Assembly (NCBI GenBank): GCA_036397755.1
Contig: DASWII010000046.1
Span: 1 to 64,000, forward strand
DNA: 64,000 nucleotides
Origin: CAMYLY01 sp036397755
Lineage (GTDB): Bacteria; Gemmatimonadota; Gemmatimonadetes; Gemmatimonadales; GWC2-71-9
Reading direction: 5' to 3'
The stretch's first letter is position 1. The number at the start of each line of letters is the position of its first letter. The translations under genes and the position numbers were made by a program. Shown in pieces: positions 1 to 8,171 of this stretch. A model generated the notes under the pieces. That model worked only from the letters and a program-made list of their open reading frames with translations. It did no database searches and had not been told where the DNA came from.

Positions 1-838
1 ACTTCACGGTCGACGGCACGTTGCTCGAAGCCTGGGCGAGCCAGAAGAGCTTCCGGCGGAAGGACGATCCCACGCCTCCGCTCTCGGACCATGATCCGAG
101 CAACCCGACGGTGAACTTCCGGAAGGAGAAGCGCTCGAACAAGACGCATCAATCGGTCACCGATCCCGACTGTCGGCTGGCGCGTAAGAGCAGCGGCACC
201 GCCGCGCTCCTCTGTCATCTCGGGAGTGTGCTGATGGACAATCGCCATGGGCTGATCGTGGCGACGGACGTGCGGTCGCCGGCCTATGCCGCAGAGCGAG
301 ACGCGGCGGTCGAGATGCTGGCGACGTTGGAGCCCCGAGCCCGCCGCCGAACGCTCGGGGCGGACAAGGGCTATGATGCGCCGGACTTCGTCGCAGGCGC
401 CCGGGCCTGCCACACGACCCCGCATGTCAGCCCCAACATCCATGAGCGCCGCCCCAGGAGCGCGATCGACGGGCGCACCACCCGTCACGCGGGCTTCGAC
501 GTGAGTCAAATCAAGCGGAAGCTCGTCGAAGAGGGCTTCGGTTGGGGCAAGACCATCGGGGGACTGCGCAAACTCCATCATCGTGGCCGGGAGAACGTCG
601 GCTGGATCTTCACGTTGACCAACGCGGCGTACAACCTCGTACGGATGCGGACACTCATTCGGGCGGGCGTGTGCGCGTCATGACCGCCACGCCACGACAA
701 CGCCACGGACCCGGCCCCGCCGGAGAGGAACACGGGGTCGACCAGGCCACGAGCACCCGCTGGCAACAGCCATAACCACATCACCACGGCTCCCAAGGAG
801 TGATTCCGTCCAAATGCTCAGTTTTTCCGCAACCTGCT
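1..838 (+). mobile_element. IS5-family insertion sequence, right part only
   Basis: The window opens inside an IS5-type transposase gene, so only the right part of the element is present. After the transposase stop there is about 150 bp of non-coding DNA, ending near 821-840 in TTTTTCCGCAACCTGCTA. Reverse-complemented, this resembles the terminal inverted repeat seen at ends of some IS5-group elements (AGCAGGTTG then a run of A). The exact edge and target duplication cannot be set because the left end is outside the window. CTAA at 837-840 could be the target site. The right boundary is therefore approximate. Confidence 0.65.
3..683 (+). CDS. IS5-family transposase, 5'-truncated by window edge
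   Basis: This DDE transposase is open from base 3, where it reads FTVDGTLLEAWAS, the strongly conserved first catalytic Asp region of IS5/IS1182-type transposases. The real start lies upstream of the window, so the internal TTG at 21 is not the start. The second catalytic Asp is in GADKGYD. The third acidic residue sits in IKRKLVEEGFGWGK, which follows the R-(3)-E-(6)-K spacing of the IS4/IS5 superfamily, and IGGLRK follows as expected. A linker around RKEKRSNKTHQS is typical. The C-terminus is complete and no frameshift is visible, so the copy could be functional if the left part is intact. Confidence 0.9.
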   Translation, partial: FTVDGTLLEAWASQKSFRRKDDPTPPLSDHDPSNPTVNFRKEKRSNKTHQSVTDPDCRLARKSSGTAALLCHLGSVLMDNRHGLIVATDVRSPAYAAERDAAVEMLATLEPRARRRTLGADKGYDAPDFVAGARACHTTPHVSPNIHERRPRSAIDGRTTRHAGFDVSQIKRKLVEEGFGWGKTIGGLRKLHHRGRENVGWIFTLTNAAYNLVRMRTLIRAGVCAS

Positions 839-852
839 AAACGTCGAAACCA

Positions 853-928
853 CCGCGGCTCGGCGCCGGGGTGTGTTCCGCGGGTAAACCCGCGGCTCGG
901 CGCCTGCGGCGACACGCCCTGAAGGGCG
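853..928. repeat. Cluster of short palindromes with a duplicated 14-mer
   Basis: Just beyond the IS end there are two hairpins: CCGCGGG-TAAA-CCCGCGG (878-895, perfect 7-bp stem) and CGCCC-TGAA-GGGCG (915-928). The 14-mer CGCGGCTCGGCGCC occurs twice, near 854 and 891. Such clustered palindromes resemble REP-like or IS-derived remnants. No gene is predicted here. The function is unknown. Confidence 0.5.
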
Positions 929-1063
929 ATCCGTCAATCTGGGAACGAATGGAGGGGGGACGCTGCAGTGCTCAACGTGCTTGAATCGCATGGAGTGCCC
1001 GGACACAGACGCATGCTGCCGGGACTCGTCCCCTCGCAGGCATCCCGCTATCCCGCTGCCGTT

Positions 1064-1238
1064 GCACGCCGCACGCTGCACGCCGCACGCTCCACGCCGC
1101 ACGCCGCACGCCCCACGCTGCACGCCGCACGCCGCACGCTGCACGCCATACGTTGCACGCCGCACGTTTCACGTTTCACGTTTCACGGTGCACGTTGCCC
1201 GCCGCCCGCTGCCCGTTGCACGCCGCGCGTTGCCCGCC
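1064..1238. repeat. Tandem heptanucleotide array, 25 units
   Basis: Twenty-five consecutive 7-bp units run without a single insertion or deletion from 1064 to 1238. The commonest units are GCACGCC and GCACGCT; variants are GCACGTT, TCACGTT, GCCCGCC, GCCCGCT and CCACGCC. The consensus is about GCMCGYY. The array starts as near-perfect GCACGCY, passes through a TCACGTT block and ends with GCCCGYY units, so sub-variants are clustered as expected from local duplication. It is non-coding: the open frames through it are only repetitive His/Ala/Arg text. The same heptamer family occurs inverted at 30350-30419. Heptameric short tandem repeats are known in cyanobacteria (STRR), but homology to those is not implied. 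Confidence 0.9.
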
Positions 1239-1244
1239 ACTCCA

Positions 1245-1260
1245 TGTGATCTGCGTCACA
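1245..1260 (+). promoter_or_regulatory. CRP/FNR-type operator-like palindrome TGTGA-N6-TCACA
   Basis: TGTGATCTGCGTCACA is a perfect match to the core of the CRP/GlxR-type site (TGTGA, six bases, TCACA). It lies 125 bp upstream of the lipoprotein ATG at 1386. A possible -10 element, TAACAT, is at 1305-1310. If that is used, the palindrome centre would be near -64, close to a class I activator position. The site match is seen directly; the promoter and the regulator are inferred. Confidence 0.5.
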
Positions 1261-1385
1261 ATGTGAGCTACGGCACTACCCACCGACGGTCCAAACGCGG
1301 ATCTTAACATCTAACCGGGGTTGGGCGTCGGACACCCAGAAGCGACAAACCAACCCATGGGCATCAAACACTGGAGGTTCTGACC

Positions 1386-2123
1386 ATGACTCGTTTGGCA
1401 CGCGCCGCCGCCCTGTTGACCGGCACAGTGCTGGCGGCAGGCTGTAGCGACGCGCTCACCAACCCGACCGGCGAGGCGCTCGAGGAACAAGTCACCCTCG
1501 ACGCGCTGACGTACGCAGGCACGGCGACGGTCGATGACATCCAGTTGATGCTCTCGGAAGGAGCATTGTTGGGCGGCCCCGCCGGGATCGAGGGCCAGCA
1601 CGACTTCTCGGTCTCGCGGTCCATCACGTTCTATGATGAGAACGGCGACGAGATGGACCAGTTCGACCCGCTCCTCACGGCATCGGTGCACATCGTGTCT
1701 TCGGTCAGCGGGACCCGATCGCGCTCGAGCGACCGCGGCAGTATCGAGGTCACCGTGAACCGTGACCGCGACGTGACCATCTCCGGCTTGTTGGGGGAAG
1801 AGACGGAGCGCCAATGGGACGGAACCGGCAGCGCATCGGAGAACCGGGTGCTGACCACGGACGCCAACGGTACACGCGAGTACGACATGTCGGAGAGCGT
1901 GACGATCGACGCCGTCGTGATCCCGGTGCCGCGCGGCAACGGGTATCCCCTGTCCGGCACGATCACCCGCACGCTCACGCTCACGCGATCGAACGGGGAG
2001 GAGACGTTCACCCGCGAGCGCACGGTCAGCGTGACCTTCAACGGTACGCGTTATGTGACGATCACGATCAACGGCGAGGCGTTCACGCTGGATCTGGAGA
2101 CGCGCGAGATCGTCGAAGGGTAG
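1386..2123 (+). CDS. Putative lipoprotein of unknown function
   Basis: This 245-residue protein begins with an Arg-containing hydrophobic signal and a lipobox (LAAGC, Cys20), so it is predicted to be lipid-anchored in the envelope. The rest is Thr/Arg/Asp-rich with no recognised domain. Around residues 80-220 there are alternating short beta-like segments rich in TVS, RTLTL and RTVSVTF, suggesting a beta-sheet protein. The start is supported by GGAGG at 1373-1377, 8 nt before the ATG. The gene stands alone between the heptamer array and a convergent gene, and has a CRP-like palindrome upstream. I do not recognise the family. Confidence 0.75.
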   Translation: MTRLARAAALLTGTVLAAGCSDALTNPTGEALEEQVTLDALTYAGTATVDDIQLMLSEGALLGGPAGIEGQHDFSVSRSITFYDENGDEMDQFDPLLTASVHIVSSVSGTRSRSSDRGSIEVTVNRDRDVTISGLLGEETERQWDGTGSASENRVLTTDANGTREYDMSESVTIDAVVIPVPRGNGYPLSGTITRTLTLTRSNGEETFTRERTVSVTFNGTRYVTITINGEAFTLDLETREIVEG

Positions 2124-2156
2124 GCCGGCGGGCGCCGGGACCAGGTTCTTACTTCC

Positions 2157-2187
2157 AGGGGCGGCTCCGGGCAACCGGGCCGCCCCT
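2157..2187. terminator. Stem-loop between convergent genes
   Basis: AGGGGCGGC(T)CCGG pairs with CCGGGCCGCCCCT around a GCAA tetraloop, giving a 13-bp stem with one bulged T. It lies between the lipoprotein gene (stop 2123) and the convergent gene ending at 2211, so it may terminate both. There is no T-tract on either strand. Confidence 0.5.
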
Positions 2188-2210
2188 TGGCGTGCGGGCG
2201 CGTCGCGCGA

Positions 2211-2648
2211 TCATGCTCGCAGGTGATCCGGCCGCCACTCCTTCACGAGTTGCTTGATCTCGTCGGCGCGCTCGATCCGCTCGTCGAGCACCTTGCGCGC
2301 GAGCGCCGGCAGCTCGCCGTCGCTCGCGAACCGGAGTCCGATGAGCTGCCGCACACTGAATTCGCCGATCCGCGCCTGGAGGTCGTCCGGCAACAGGCGC
2401 GACATGCGCGACCGTTCCTCGAGGCGGATCACGCGATTCTGAACGGTCAGAGCAAACGACCGCGCGTAGAAGCCCACGGTCGCCATGCCGAACGCGGCCA
2501 GCGCGCTCGTGATCGTGGCGAACGATGGTTCCCGGAGCGCGACCAGCGCCGCGTACGCGAAGTACACCATCAGCAACGGCAATCCCACGAAGTGATACCA
2601 CGGTACCCACCGGCGGTGGCTAACGTACGTCTGGGACGCCGCGTTCAT
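2211..2648 (-). CDS. DUF6526-like small membrane protein
   Basis: The 145-residue product begins MNAASQTYVSHRR and has two adjacent hydrophobic stretches (about residues 17-38 and 45-66) followed by a soluble helical tail of about 75 residues rich in Arg, Asp and Glu. This N-terminal pattern (Asn-Tyr-His-Arg motif, then two transmembrane helices, then an RLEER-type amphipathic tail) resembles the uncharacterised DUF6526 family. The ATG at 2648 is chosen over a longer frame to 2744 because AGAGGAG lies 5 nt upstream and the extension looks non-coding. It lies 41 bp downstream of the TfoX-like gene. The function is unknown. Confidence 0.7.
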   Translation of the reverse strand: MNAASQTYVSHRRWVPWYHFVGLPLLMVYFAYAALVALREPSFATITSALAAFGMATVGFYARSFALTVQNRVIRLEERSRMSRLLPDDLQARIGEFSVRQLIGLRFASDGELPALARKVLDERIERADEIKQLVKEWRPDHLRA

Positions 2649-2689
2649 AGGGCTCCTCTCTGCGGTCGAACGTGGGCTGCCCGCCGCGG

Positions 2690-3028
2690 TCAGCGTCGCT
2701 TGGCGCGCTTGCGATGGGCCACGGCGATGGCTCGATCCATCCATGGGCCGAGGAGATCGACGTCGTCGAGCACGTCGGCGGGAACGGCGTAGTACTGCAT
2801 CGCCGTGGTGTCCGGTCCGAAGGGGCGAAACGGCTCCATGCCGGCCGTGGTATAGTCGGACCGGTTGGAGCCGTCCACTTTGAAGTACAGCACGTCGGCG
2901 GCGATGAGCGCGAAGAACGCGCTCTCCACATAGATCCCGATACCGCCGAACATCGGCCGGAGCGTGACGGGCCGCACGCGACCGAGCTGCTCGGCGACGT
3001 ACTCGCGAAAGCTGTTGCTTACCGGCAT
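2690..3028 (-). CDS. TfoX N-terminal domain protein
   Basis: This 112-residue protein matches the stand-alone TfoX/Sxy N-terminal domain. It has an N-terminal helix (FREYVAEQLG), the conserved RPMFGGIGIYVESAFFALI strand-helix segment, LYFKVD, and a C-terminal part with a YYAVP motif and a basic tail. TfoX/Sxy was named for competence regulation, but short N-domain-only proteins are widespread and mostly uncharacterised, so a competence role is not claimed. It is 21 bp downstream of the PHP gene and may be co-transcribed with it. Confidence 0.85.
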   Translation of the reverse strand: MPVSNSFREYVAEQLGRVRPVTLRPMFGGIGIYVESAFFALIAADVLYFKVDGSNRSDYTTAGMEPFRPFGPDTTAMQYYAVPADVLDDVDLLGPWMDRAIAVAHRKRAKRR

Positions 3029-3049
3029 CGATGCGGCGCGTTCATGACG

Positions 3050-4318
3050 TCAGCGCGACCCCCCTGGGGCGACCGGCTGGGTCCACGCCATTTCCATCTC
3101 TCCCGCGCGATACGGATTGGCCTTCGGCTTGGACGACGTCACCTTGGCGCGCACGTACAGCTCGTCACCGCGAAAGCGGTAGGTCGCGCTCGGGCCGGCG
3201 GTGCTTTGCAGGACCTCGCCGAAACGCGCATCGTAGCGGCGTCGCACGGCGTCGCCATCGCCCGCGGCGTCGAGCGGCCGCGGTGACGGCACGCCGTGGC
3301 GCGTACCGACGAACTCGATGCGATACTCCACCCCGCGTTCCGGGCGAACGTGGACACGCAAGAACTCCGCGGTCCGCACGACGTCGTCGAGCACGACGCC
3401 GTTCGTCGCATAAAAATCACCGGCCTCCATGGCGCGGATGACGGCGTCCGCCGAGAGCGTGGCGGCGCGCACCATGACCCAGCCGCGGCCGGGATTGGCC
3501 TGCGTGGCATGCGACACCCGGTACGCATGGGCATCGTCGACCGCGAGTCCGAACATCAGGTCGTCGCCATGCCGCAGCCGCTCGGTCAACACGATATCCC
3601 ACATCCGCTCCGTCCCCGGACGATCGCCGTCCCCCTCGTTGTGAACGGCGGGATGGCCGTTGTACACCTCGAAGAATCGCTCGCCCCGTAGCGGGATGAT
3701 GTCCTCGACGGTCACCGCCCACCCGAAGTTGGGGTGGTTCAGGTGCGGAAACATCGCCTGGCCCGTCGTCTCCCGCTGAGCGAGCACCGCGTCCACGTTC
3801 CGCTGTATCACGTCGCGCACGCTCGTCCCACCCTGCGGCGGCACGAGCTCCCGGACATTGGTCGCGTTGAGATGCACCGGCTTCTGCTGGAACGCGTCGG
3901 TGATCTCTTCGCTCTGGATCACCAGGAAGCGACCGGGTACCTCGAGCAACGAGCGGTATTCCTCGAACGTTCGCAGGCGCACGTACAGCGTGTCATCCAG
4001 GGTGCGGCGCTGCACCCACGACTCGCCGAACCGGCGGACATACGCGGCGAGGGCCACCTCGGCGTCGTCCCACGGCGCGCCGATCCGCACCCACCGCTCC
4101 CCTTCCGCCAGTTGATTGTGATCGGACAGCGCGACGAAGTCGTAGCCGTGCTGCTGGTACCAATCGACGACCATTTCCGGGAAGTCGTCGCCGTCGCTCC
4201 ACAAGGAATGGGTGTGGAGATTGCCCTTCAACCACCGGCTCGCTGGAGCGGCACAGCCGTTCGCGAAGAGCACCACTCCCGCCGCACACGCGAGACCCCG
4301 CCAAGCATGGGGCCTCAC
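3050..4318 (-). CDS. Secreted PHP-domain phosphoesterase-like protein
   Basis: The protein is 422 residues with a hydrophobic N-terminus ending in NGCAAP, so it is likely exported and possibly a lipoprotein (the lipobox is imperfect). The PHP metal motif begins with NLHTHSLWSDG (HTH at about 35-37), followed by ALSDHN (65-68); HLNHPNFGW in the middle supplies further His ligands, and DDAHAY comes near residue 260. PHP domains are metal-dependent phosphoesterases; the substrate here is unknown. The C-terminal 110 residues are beta-rich. The start is GTG, because no ATG fits ahead of the signal peptide. Confidence 0.8.
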   Translation of the reverse strand: MRPHAWRGLACAAGVVLFANGCAAPASRWLKGNLHTHSLWSDGDDFPEMVVDWYQQHGYDFVALSDHNQLAEGERWVRIGAPWDDAEVALAAYVRRFGESWVQRRTLDDTLYVRLRTFEEYRSLLEVPGRFLVIQSEEITDAFQQKPVHLNATNVRELVPPQGGTSVRDVIQRNVDAVLAQRETTGQAMFPHLNHPNFGWAVTVEDIIPLRGERFFEVYNGHPAVHNEGDGDRPGTERMWDIVLTERLRHGDDLMFGLAVDDAHAYRVSHATQANPGRGWVMVRAATLSADAVIRAMEAGDFYATNGVVLDDVVRTAEFLRVHVRPERGVEYRIEFVGTRHGVPSPRPLDAAGDGDAVRRRYDARFGEVLQSTAGPSATYRFRGDELYVRAKVTSSKPKANPYRAGEMEMAWTQPVAPGGSR

Positions 4319-4399
4319 GCGCGCGGCGGGTGGCGCCTGCGCGGCATGACCGTGACCCCGGGCCGGCCACGCCAGGCCGCCGATCCGGCACGCTCGGAC

Positions 4400-4966
4400 T
4401 TACATCCCACCACGGCTCCACGGCGGAACGACCTCGTTGGACCGCGCGTAGGCGATGGCCTGCCCGAGGTGTTCATGGAGATGCGTGACCGCCAGGATCC
4501 ACAACGCCTGACCCGTCATGGTGCGTCCGAACAAGCGCACCTCGCGGTCCGCGGACTTCGCTCCCGCCGCGCTCATCGCCTCCTTCAAGTGCCCGAACGA
4601 CACTTGCAGCGCCGCGATGATCTCGTCGCGGCTCAGGGCGCGCTGCTCGAACGCCTGGGCCGTGGCGTAGTCGCTCGTGACCCCCGTGGAGGCCGGCGCG
4701 GCGATCCCGTCGAACGTCGGCAAGAGATAGTTGTCGGCCGCCACGTGCAGGAACACCTCACCGACCGACCGGACGCCCTCCATCGGCCGCCAGTCATACG
4801 TCGCGGCGGGCATCTCGTTGGCGAGGCCCACCAGCTTGCGCTCGACCTGTGCCACGTCGGCCAGCAGGTCCTGCATGGCCGCATTCGACATCTGGGCCGC
4901 CATCGGCCGGCTCAACAGGATGAGGCCGGCCGCGGCCGCGCGCAAAATCAATCCACTCGTTCGCAT
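4400..4966 (-). CDS. Exported DinB-family protein
   Basis: This 188-residue protein has a signal peptide (MRTSGLILRAAAAGLILL, cleaved near PMAAQ) followed by a DinB-like four-helix bundle. The family features are the VERKLVGLANEMP helix, the YDWRPMEGVRSVGEVFLHVA segment with a conserved His, and a C-terminal ILAVTHLHEHLGQAIAYAR helix with His residues. DinB/YfiT proteins bind a metal with three His, and some are thiol-dependent transferases; the substrate is unknown. The ATG at 4966 is preferred over a GTG at 4975 because CCGGAG lies 8 nt upstream. It is the next gene downstream of the first propeller gene, 18 bp away. Confidence 0.85.
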   Translation of the reverse strand: MRTSGLILRAAAAGLILLSRPMAAQMSNAAMQDLLADVAQVERKLVGLANEMPAATYDWRPMEGVRSVGEVFLHVAADNYLLPTFDGIAAPASTGVTSDYATAQAFEQRALSRDEIIAALQVSFGHLKEAMSAAGAKSADREVRLFGRTMTGQALWILAVTHLHEHLGQAIAYARSNEVVPPWSRGGM

Positions 4967-4984
4967 GGTATCCACTCCGGGAGG

Positions 4985-7900
4985 TTAGGGAATAGGCTGG
5001 GGTGCGGGAGCACTGGTGATGATAGCAGGTATGCCGTGCGCTCGCACGAGTTCGTTGAATCCGTCCAACTCCACGCCAAGGAGCCGCGACAGAATCGACC
5101 GGTGTCGCGTCCACTGGGCCGTGAGATCCTGGTAGAGCCGTCGCGCGCCCTCGGTGACGCCACCCTCCTCGAACAGGAGGGAACTGCGCAGGTAGGTGTA
5201 GTGGAAATCCAAGCGGGCCGGGAAGTTGATGACCGTCTGGCCGTCGACGGTGCGCTTCTGCACCAGGGAATCCTCGAGTATTTCGATCTTCACCACCAGG
5301 CTGTCGCCCGCCGCCGCCAGCTCCGCGCCACCCGTCAGCTCCCCCGCCCGCGCCGTCAGGCCCCGCACCTGGTCCCGCACGCCGCGCAGCTCGACCACGC
5401 CCCGATGCATGGCCGACAGCTCCGCATCGAGCGCGTCGAGGAAGTCGGCCTGCGCCTGGAAACCCGCCGCGTCGGCGCTCACCCGCGGATCCGCACGCAC
5501 CTCGAGCGCGACCGAACGCTCCGTGTCCGCGCGACGCACACGCGCCGTATACCTGCCGGGCACCACCCGCCGCCCTTGGAGCGTGCCGAACACGTACTGC
5601 CCCGACACATTGTCCACCCGCTCCAACTGAAGATTCCACGTGAGCCGGTTGTGTCCCGCCTTCAGCCGCAGGACGTCCAGCGAGTCGCTGTCGCGCGAGG
5701 ATGAGTACCGGCGGAGGACCTGGTCCGCCGCGTCCAGTATCTCGAGCGTCACCGGCGCCGAATCGGCCATCGCGGCCAGGTACACGTCGATCACCGCCCC
5801 GTTTGGCGGATTCGCTCCCACGTTCGTTCCGCCGCCGAAGCCGCCGCCCAGGCCTCCCGCGACCCGATACGCCGGGCGGGGCGAGAAGACATGCAGCTCA
5901 GCCGACTCGATGGCGCGATCCGCCTGCTGCAAGGGCGACAAGTCGTCGAGAATCCAGAACGACCGGCCCTGCGTCGCCGCCACGAGATCGTTGTGGACGG
6001 GGTGCACGATCAGGTCCGTGATGGGCGTGATCGGGAGATTGAGTTGCAGCGACTGCCAATGGGCTCCGTCGTCCCACGACACGTACGCGCCGAGTTCCGT
6101 TCCCGCGTACAGCAACCCCCGCCGCTTCGGATCCTCGCGCACGACGCGCACGTGGGCCTCGGGAGCGATACCCTCCACGACCCGGCGCCAGGTCCGCCCA
6201 TAGTCGGCCGTCTTGTACACGTGCGGCGTGAAGTCGTTGAACTTGTAGCGCGTGTAGGCGACGTACGCGGCCGCGGGATCGTGCGGCGAGGCGTCGATCG
6301 CGTTGACCATCCCTTCGGCCAGGTTGCGGGGTGTCACATCGATCCACGTGGCCCCGCCGTCGCGTGTCACGTGGACGAGCCCGTCGTCGCTGCCCACCCA
6401 GAGCACCTGCGGATCCCGCGGGGATTCCGCCACGTACATAATCGTATTGTAGATCTCACCGCCCGCCCCCTCGTTGGTGATCGGCCCGCCGCCGTAGCCC
6501 TGCTTGGCGTCGTCGTCGCGGGTCAGGTCGGGGCTGATTTCGGTCCAGCTGTGACCGCCGTCGCGCGAGGCGAGCAGCACGTTGCCGGCATGATACAGCA
6601 CGCGCGGATCGTGGCGCGACACGAGGATCGGCGCGTTCCAGTTGAACCGGTACGTCATCTCACGCGCCGCCATCGCCGCCGGCAGCTGCGGATACGCCAT
6701 GACGTTGCGGCCCGTGCCCGTGCGTGAATCCCACGCCTCGATCTGCCCCATGTAGCACCCGCCGTAGTTCACGGTTGGCGCATCGGGATCGAAGGCGATG
6801 TAGGCGCTCTCGCACCCCGCCACGGGATACCAGTCCTTCCACCCGATGCCGCCGGGGGCGGCACTCGCGATGGCCACCGACGTGTTGTCCTGCTGGCCGC
6901 CGTAGACGTAGTACGGAAAACGGTTGTCCACGTTCACCCGGTAGAACTGGGCGGTCGGTTGGTTCTCCTGGGTCGACCAGGACGCACCACCGTTCAGCGA
7001 CACATTGGCGCCGCCATCGTTGGCGTTGATCAGGTAGTCGCTGTCGGTGGGATTGATCCACAGATCGTGGTTGTCGCCGTGGGGCACGGCGACCGTGTGA
7101 AACGTGCGACCGCCGTCGACCGACTTCATGGCGGGGGCGCCCAGCACCCATACCACGTCGGCATTCCGGGGGTCCGCGTACACCTCGATATAGTACCACG
7201 CCCGGTGCCGGATGTCCCAGGATTCGTTGATCAGCTTCCAGCTCGCGCCGCCGTCCTCCGAACGATACAGACCGCCTTGCGGATCCGCCTCCACCAGCGC
7301 GTACACCCGATCCGAATTCGCGGCGACCGACACGCTCGTCTTGCCGATCGGTGACGGGAACCCCTGCTCCAGCTTCACCCACGTGTCCCCGCCGTCGGTG
7401 GACTTCCAGATTCCGCTGCCCGGCCCGCCGCTGCGCACTTCCCATGGCCGGCGCAGGTGATCCCAGAATGCCGCGTAGAGAATGCGCGGGTTGCCGGGAT
7501 CCATCGAGAGGTCGCTGGCGCCAGCGGTCGCATTGACGTAGAGCAGCTTCGCCCACGTCACTCCACCGTCGGTGGATCGATAGATCCCGCGCTCCTCCGA
7601 CGGGCCGTACGGCGCTCCCTGGGCGGCCACGTAGACGCGATCGGGGTCGCCCGGGTGCACGTGGATCCGGGAGATGGCCCGCGTGTCCCGCAGTCCCAGA
7701 TGGGTCCACGCACGGCCCGCGTCCGTCGATCGATACATCCCGTCGCCGTGCGACGTCATCACGCCGCGCACGGCGTGTTCGCCCATTCCCACGTAGACCA
7801 CGTTCGGATCGGACGGTGCGACGGCGATCGCTCCCACCGAGGCGGTGCCGAACGTGCTGTCCGACACGTTCCGCCACGATCCGCCCGCATCCGCGGTCTT

Positions 7901-8110
7901 CCATACCCCGCTCCCGACACCACCGAAGTAGTACGTGAGCGGGTCGGACGCGACGCCCGCGACGGCCACCGCGCGTCCGCCACGGAACGGTCCGATGTTG
8001 CGCCACCGCATGTCCTGGAACAGCGCGGGATTCGTTTGCGCCCGCACGACCACGGGCACGGCGGCGAGGACAAGGACGAGCGCGGCGCGGCAAGACCGGG
8101 ACATCGGCAT
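4985..8110 (-). CDS. Secreted BNR/sortilin-like (VPS10-type) propeller protein 1
   Basis: The 1041-residue product has a signal peptide (MSRSCRAALVLVLAAVPVVV, then RAQ) and a long propeller region with about eleven BNR/Asp-box motifs of the form S-x-D-x-G-x-x-W. Examples are STDGGVTW, STDGGDTW, SEDGGASW, SRDGGHSW and TRDGGATW. The last 250 residues are a separate beta/helical module ending in a coiled-coil-like helix. Databases often call these glycosyl hydrolases or sialidases, but no sialidase active site is evident and I do not assign an enzyme activity. Two starts (8110, 8104) fit; the longer open frame upstream overlaps a divergent gene and looks non-coding. It is the most diverged of the three paralogs in this window. 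Confidence 0.85.
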   Translation of the reverse strand: MPMSRSCRAALVLVLAAVPVVVRAQTNPALFQDMRWRNIGPFRGGRAVAVAGVASDPLTYYFGGVGSGVWKTADAGGSWRNVSDSTFGTASVGAIAVAPSDPNVVYVGMGEHAVRGVMTSHGDGMYRSTDAGRAWTHLGLRDTRAISRIHVHPGDPDRVYVAAQGAPYGPSEERGIYRSTDGGVTWAKLLYVNATAGASDLSMDPGNPRILYAAFWDHLRRPWEVRSGGPGSGIWKSTDGGDTWVKLEQGFPSPIGKTSVSVAANSDRVYALVEADPQGGLYRSEDGGASWKLINESWDIRHRAWYYIEVYADPRNADVVWVLGAPAMKSVDGGRTFHTVAVPHGDNHDLWINPTDSDYLINANDGGANVSLNGGASWSTQENQPTAQFYRVNVDNRFPYYVYGGQQDNTSVAIASAAPGGIGWKDWYPVAGCESAYIAFDPDAPTVNYGGCYMGQIEAWDSRTGTGRNVMAYPQLPAAMAAREMTYRFNWNAPILVSRHDPRVLYHAGNVLLASRDGGHSWTEISPDLTRDDDAKQGYGGGPITNEGAGGEIYNTIMYVAESPRDPQVLWVGSDDGLVHVTRDGGATWIDVTPRNLAEGMVNAIDASPHDPAAAYVAYTRYKFNDFTPHVYKTADYGRTWRRVVEGIAPEAHVRVVREDPKRRGLLYAGTELGAYVSWDDGAHWQSLQLNLPITPITDLIVHPVHNDLVAATQGRSFWILDDLSPLQQADRAIESAELHVFSPRPAYRVAGGLGGGFGGGTNVGANPPNGAVIDVYLAAMADSAPVTLEILDAADQVLRRYSSSRDSDSLDVLRLKAGHNRLTWNLQLERVDNVSGQYVFGTLQGRRVVPGRYTARVRRADTERSVALEVRADPRVSADAAGFQAQADFLDALDAELSAMHRGVVELRGVRDQVRGLTARAGELTGGAELAAAGDSLVVKIEILEDSLVQKRTVDGQTVINFPARLDFHYTYLRSSLLFEEGGVTEGARRLYQDLTAQWTRHRSILSRLLGVELDGFNELVRAHGIPAIITSAPAPQPIP

Positions 8111-8171
8111 GGAAGTGGAGTCCGCCAGAGGTGGAGTGGAGCCCGAATCGATGCGAGTGAACGGGGCAAAG

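Noticed and set aside
1064..1238. CRISPR array
   Set aside because: Units are contiguous 7-mers with no spacers and no cas genes.
3734..5704. 656-codon plus-strand open frame spanning three minus-strand genes
   Set aside because: It is antisense to convincingly coding genes and lacks protein-like features.
4985..8110. Sialidase activity for the propeller proteins
   Set aside because: Asp-boxes alone do not show activity; the sialidase Arg triad and RIP motif are not evident.
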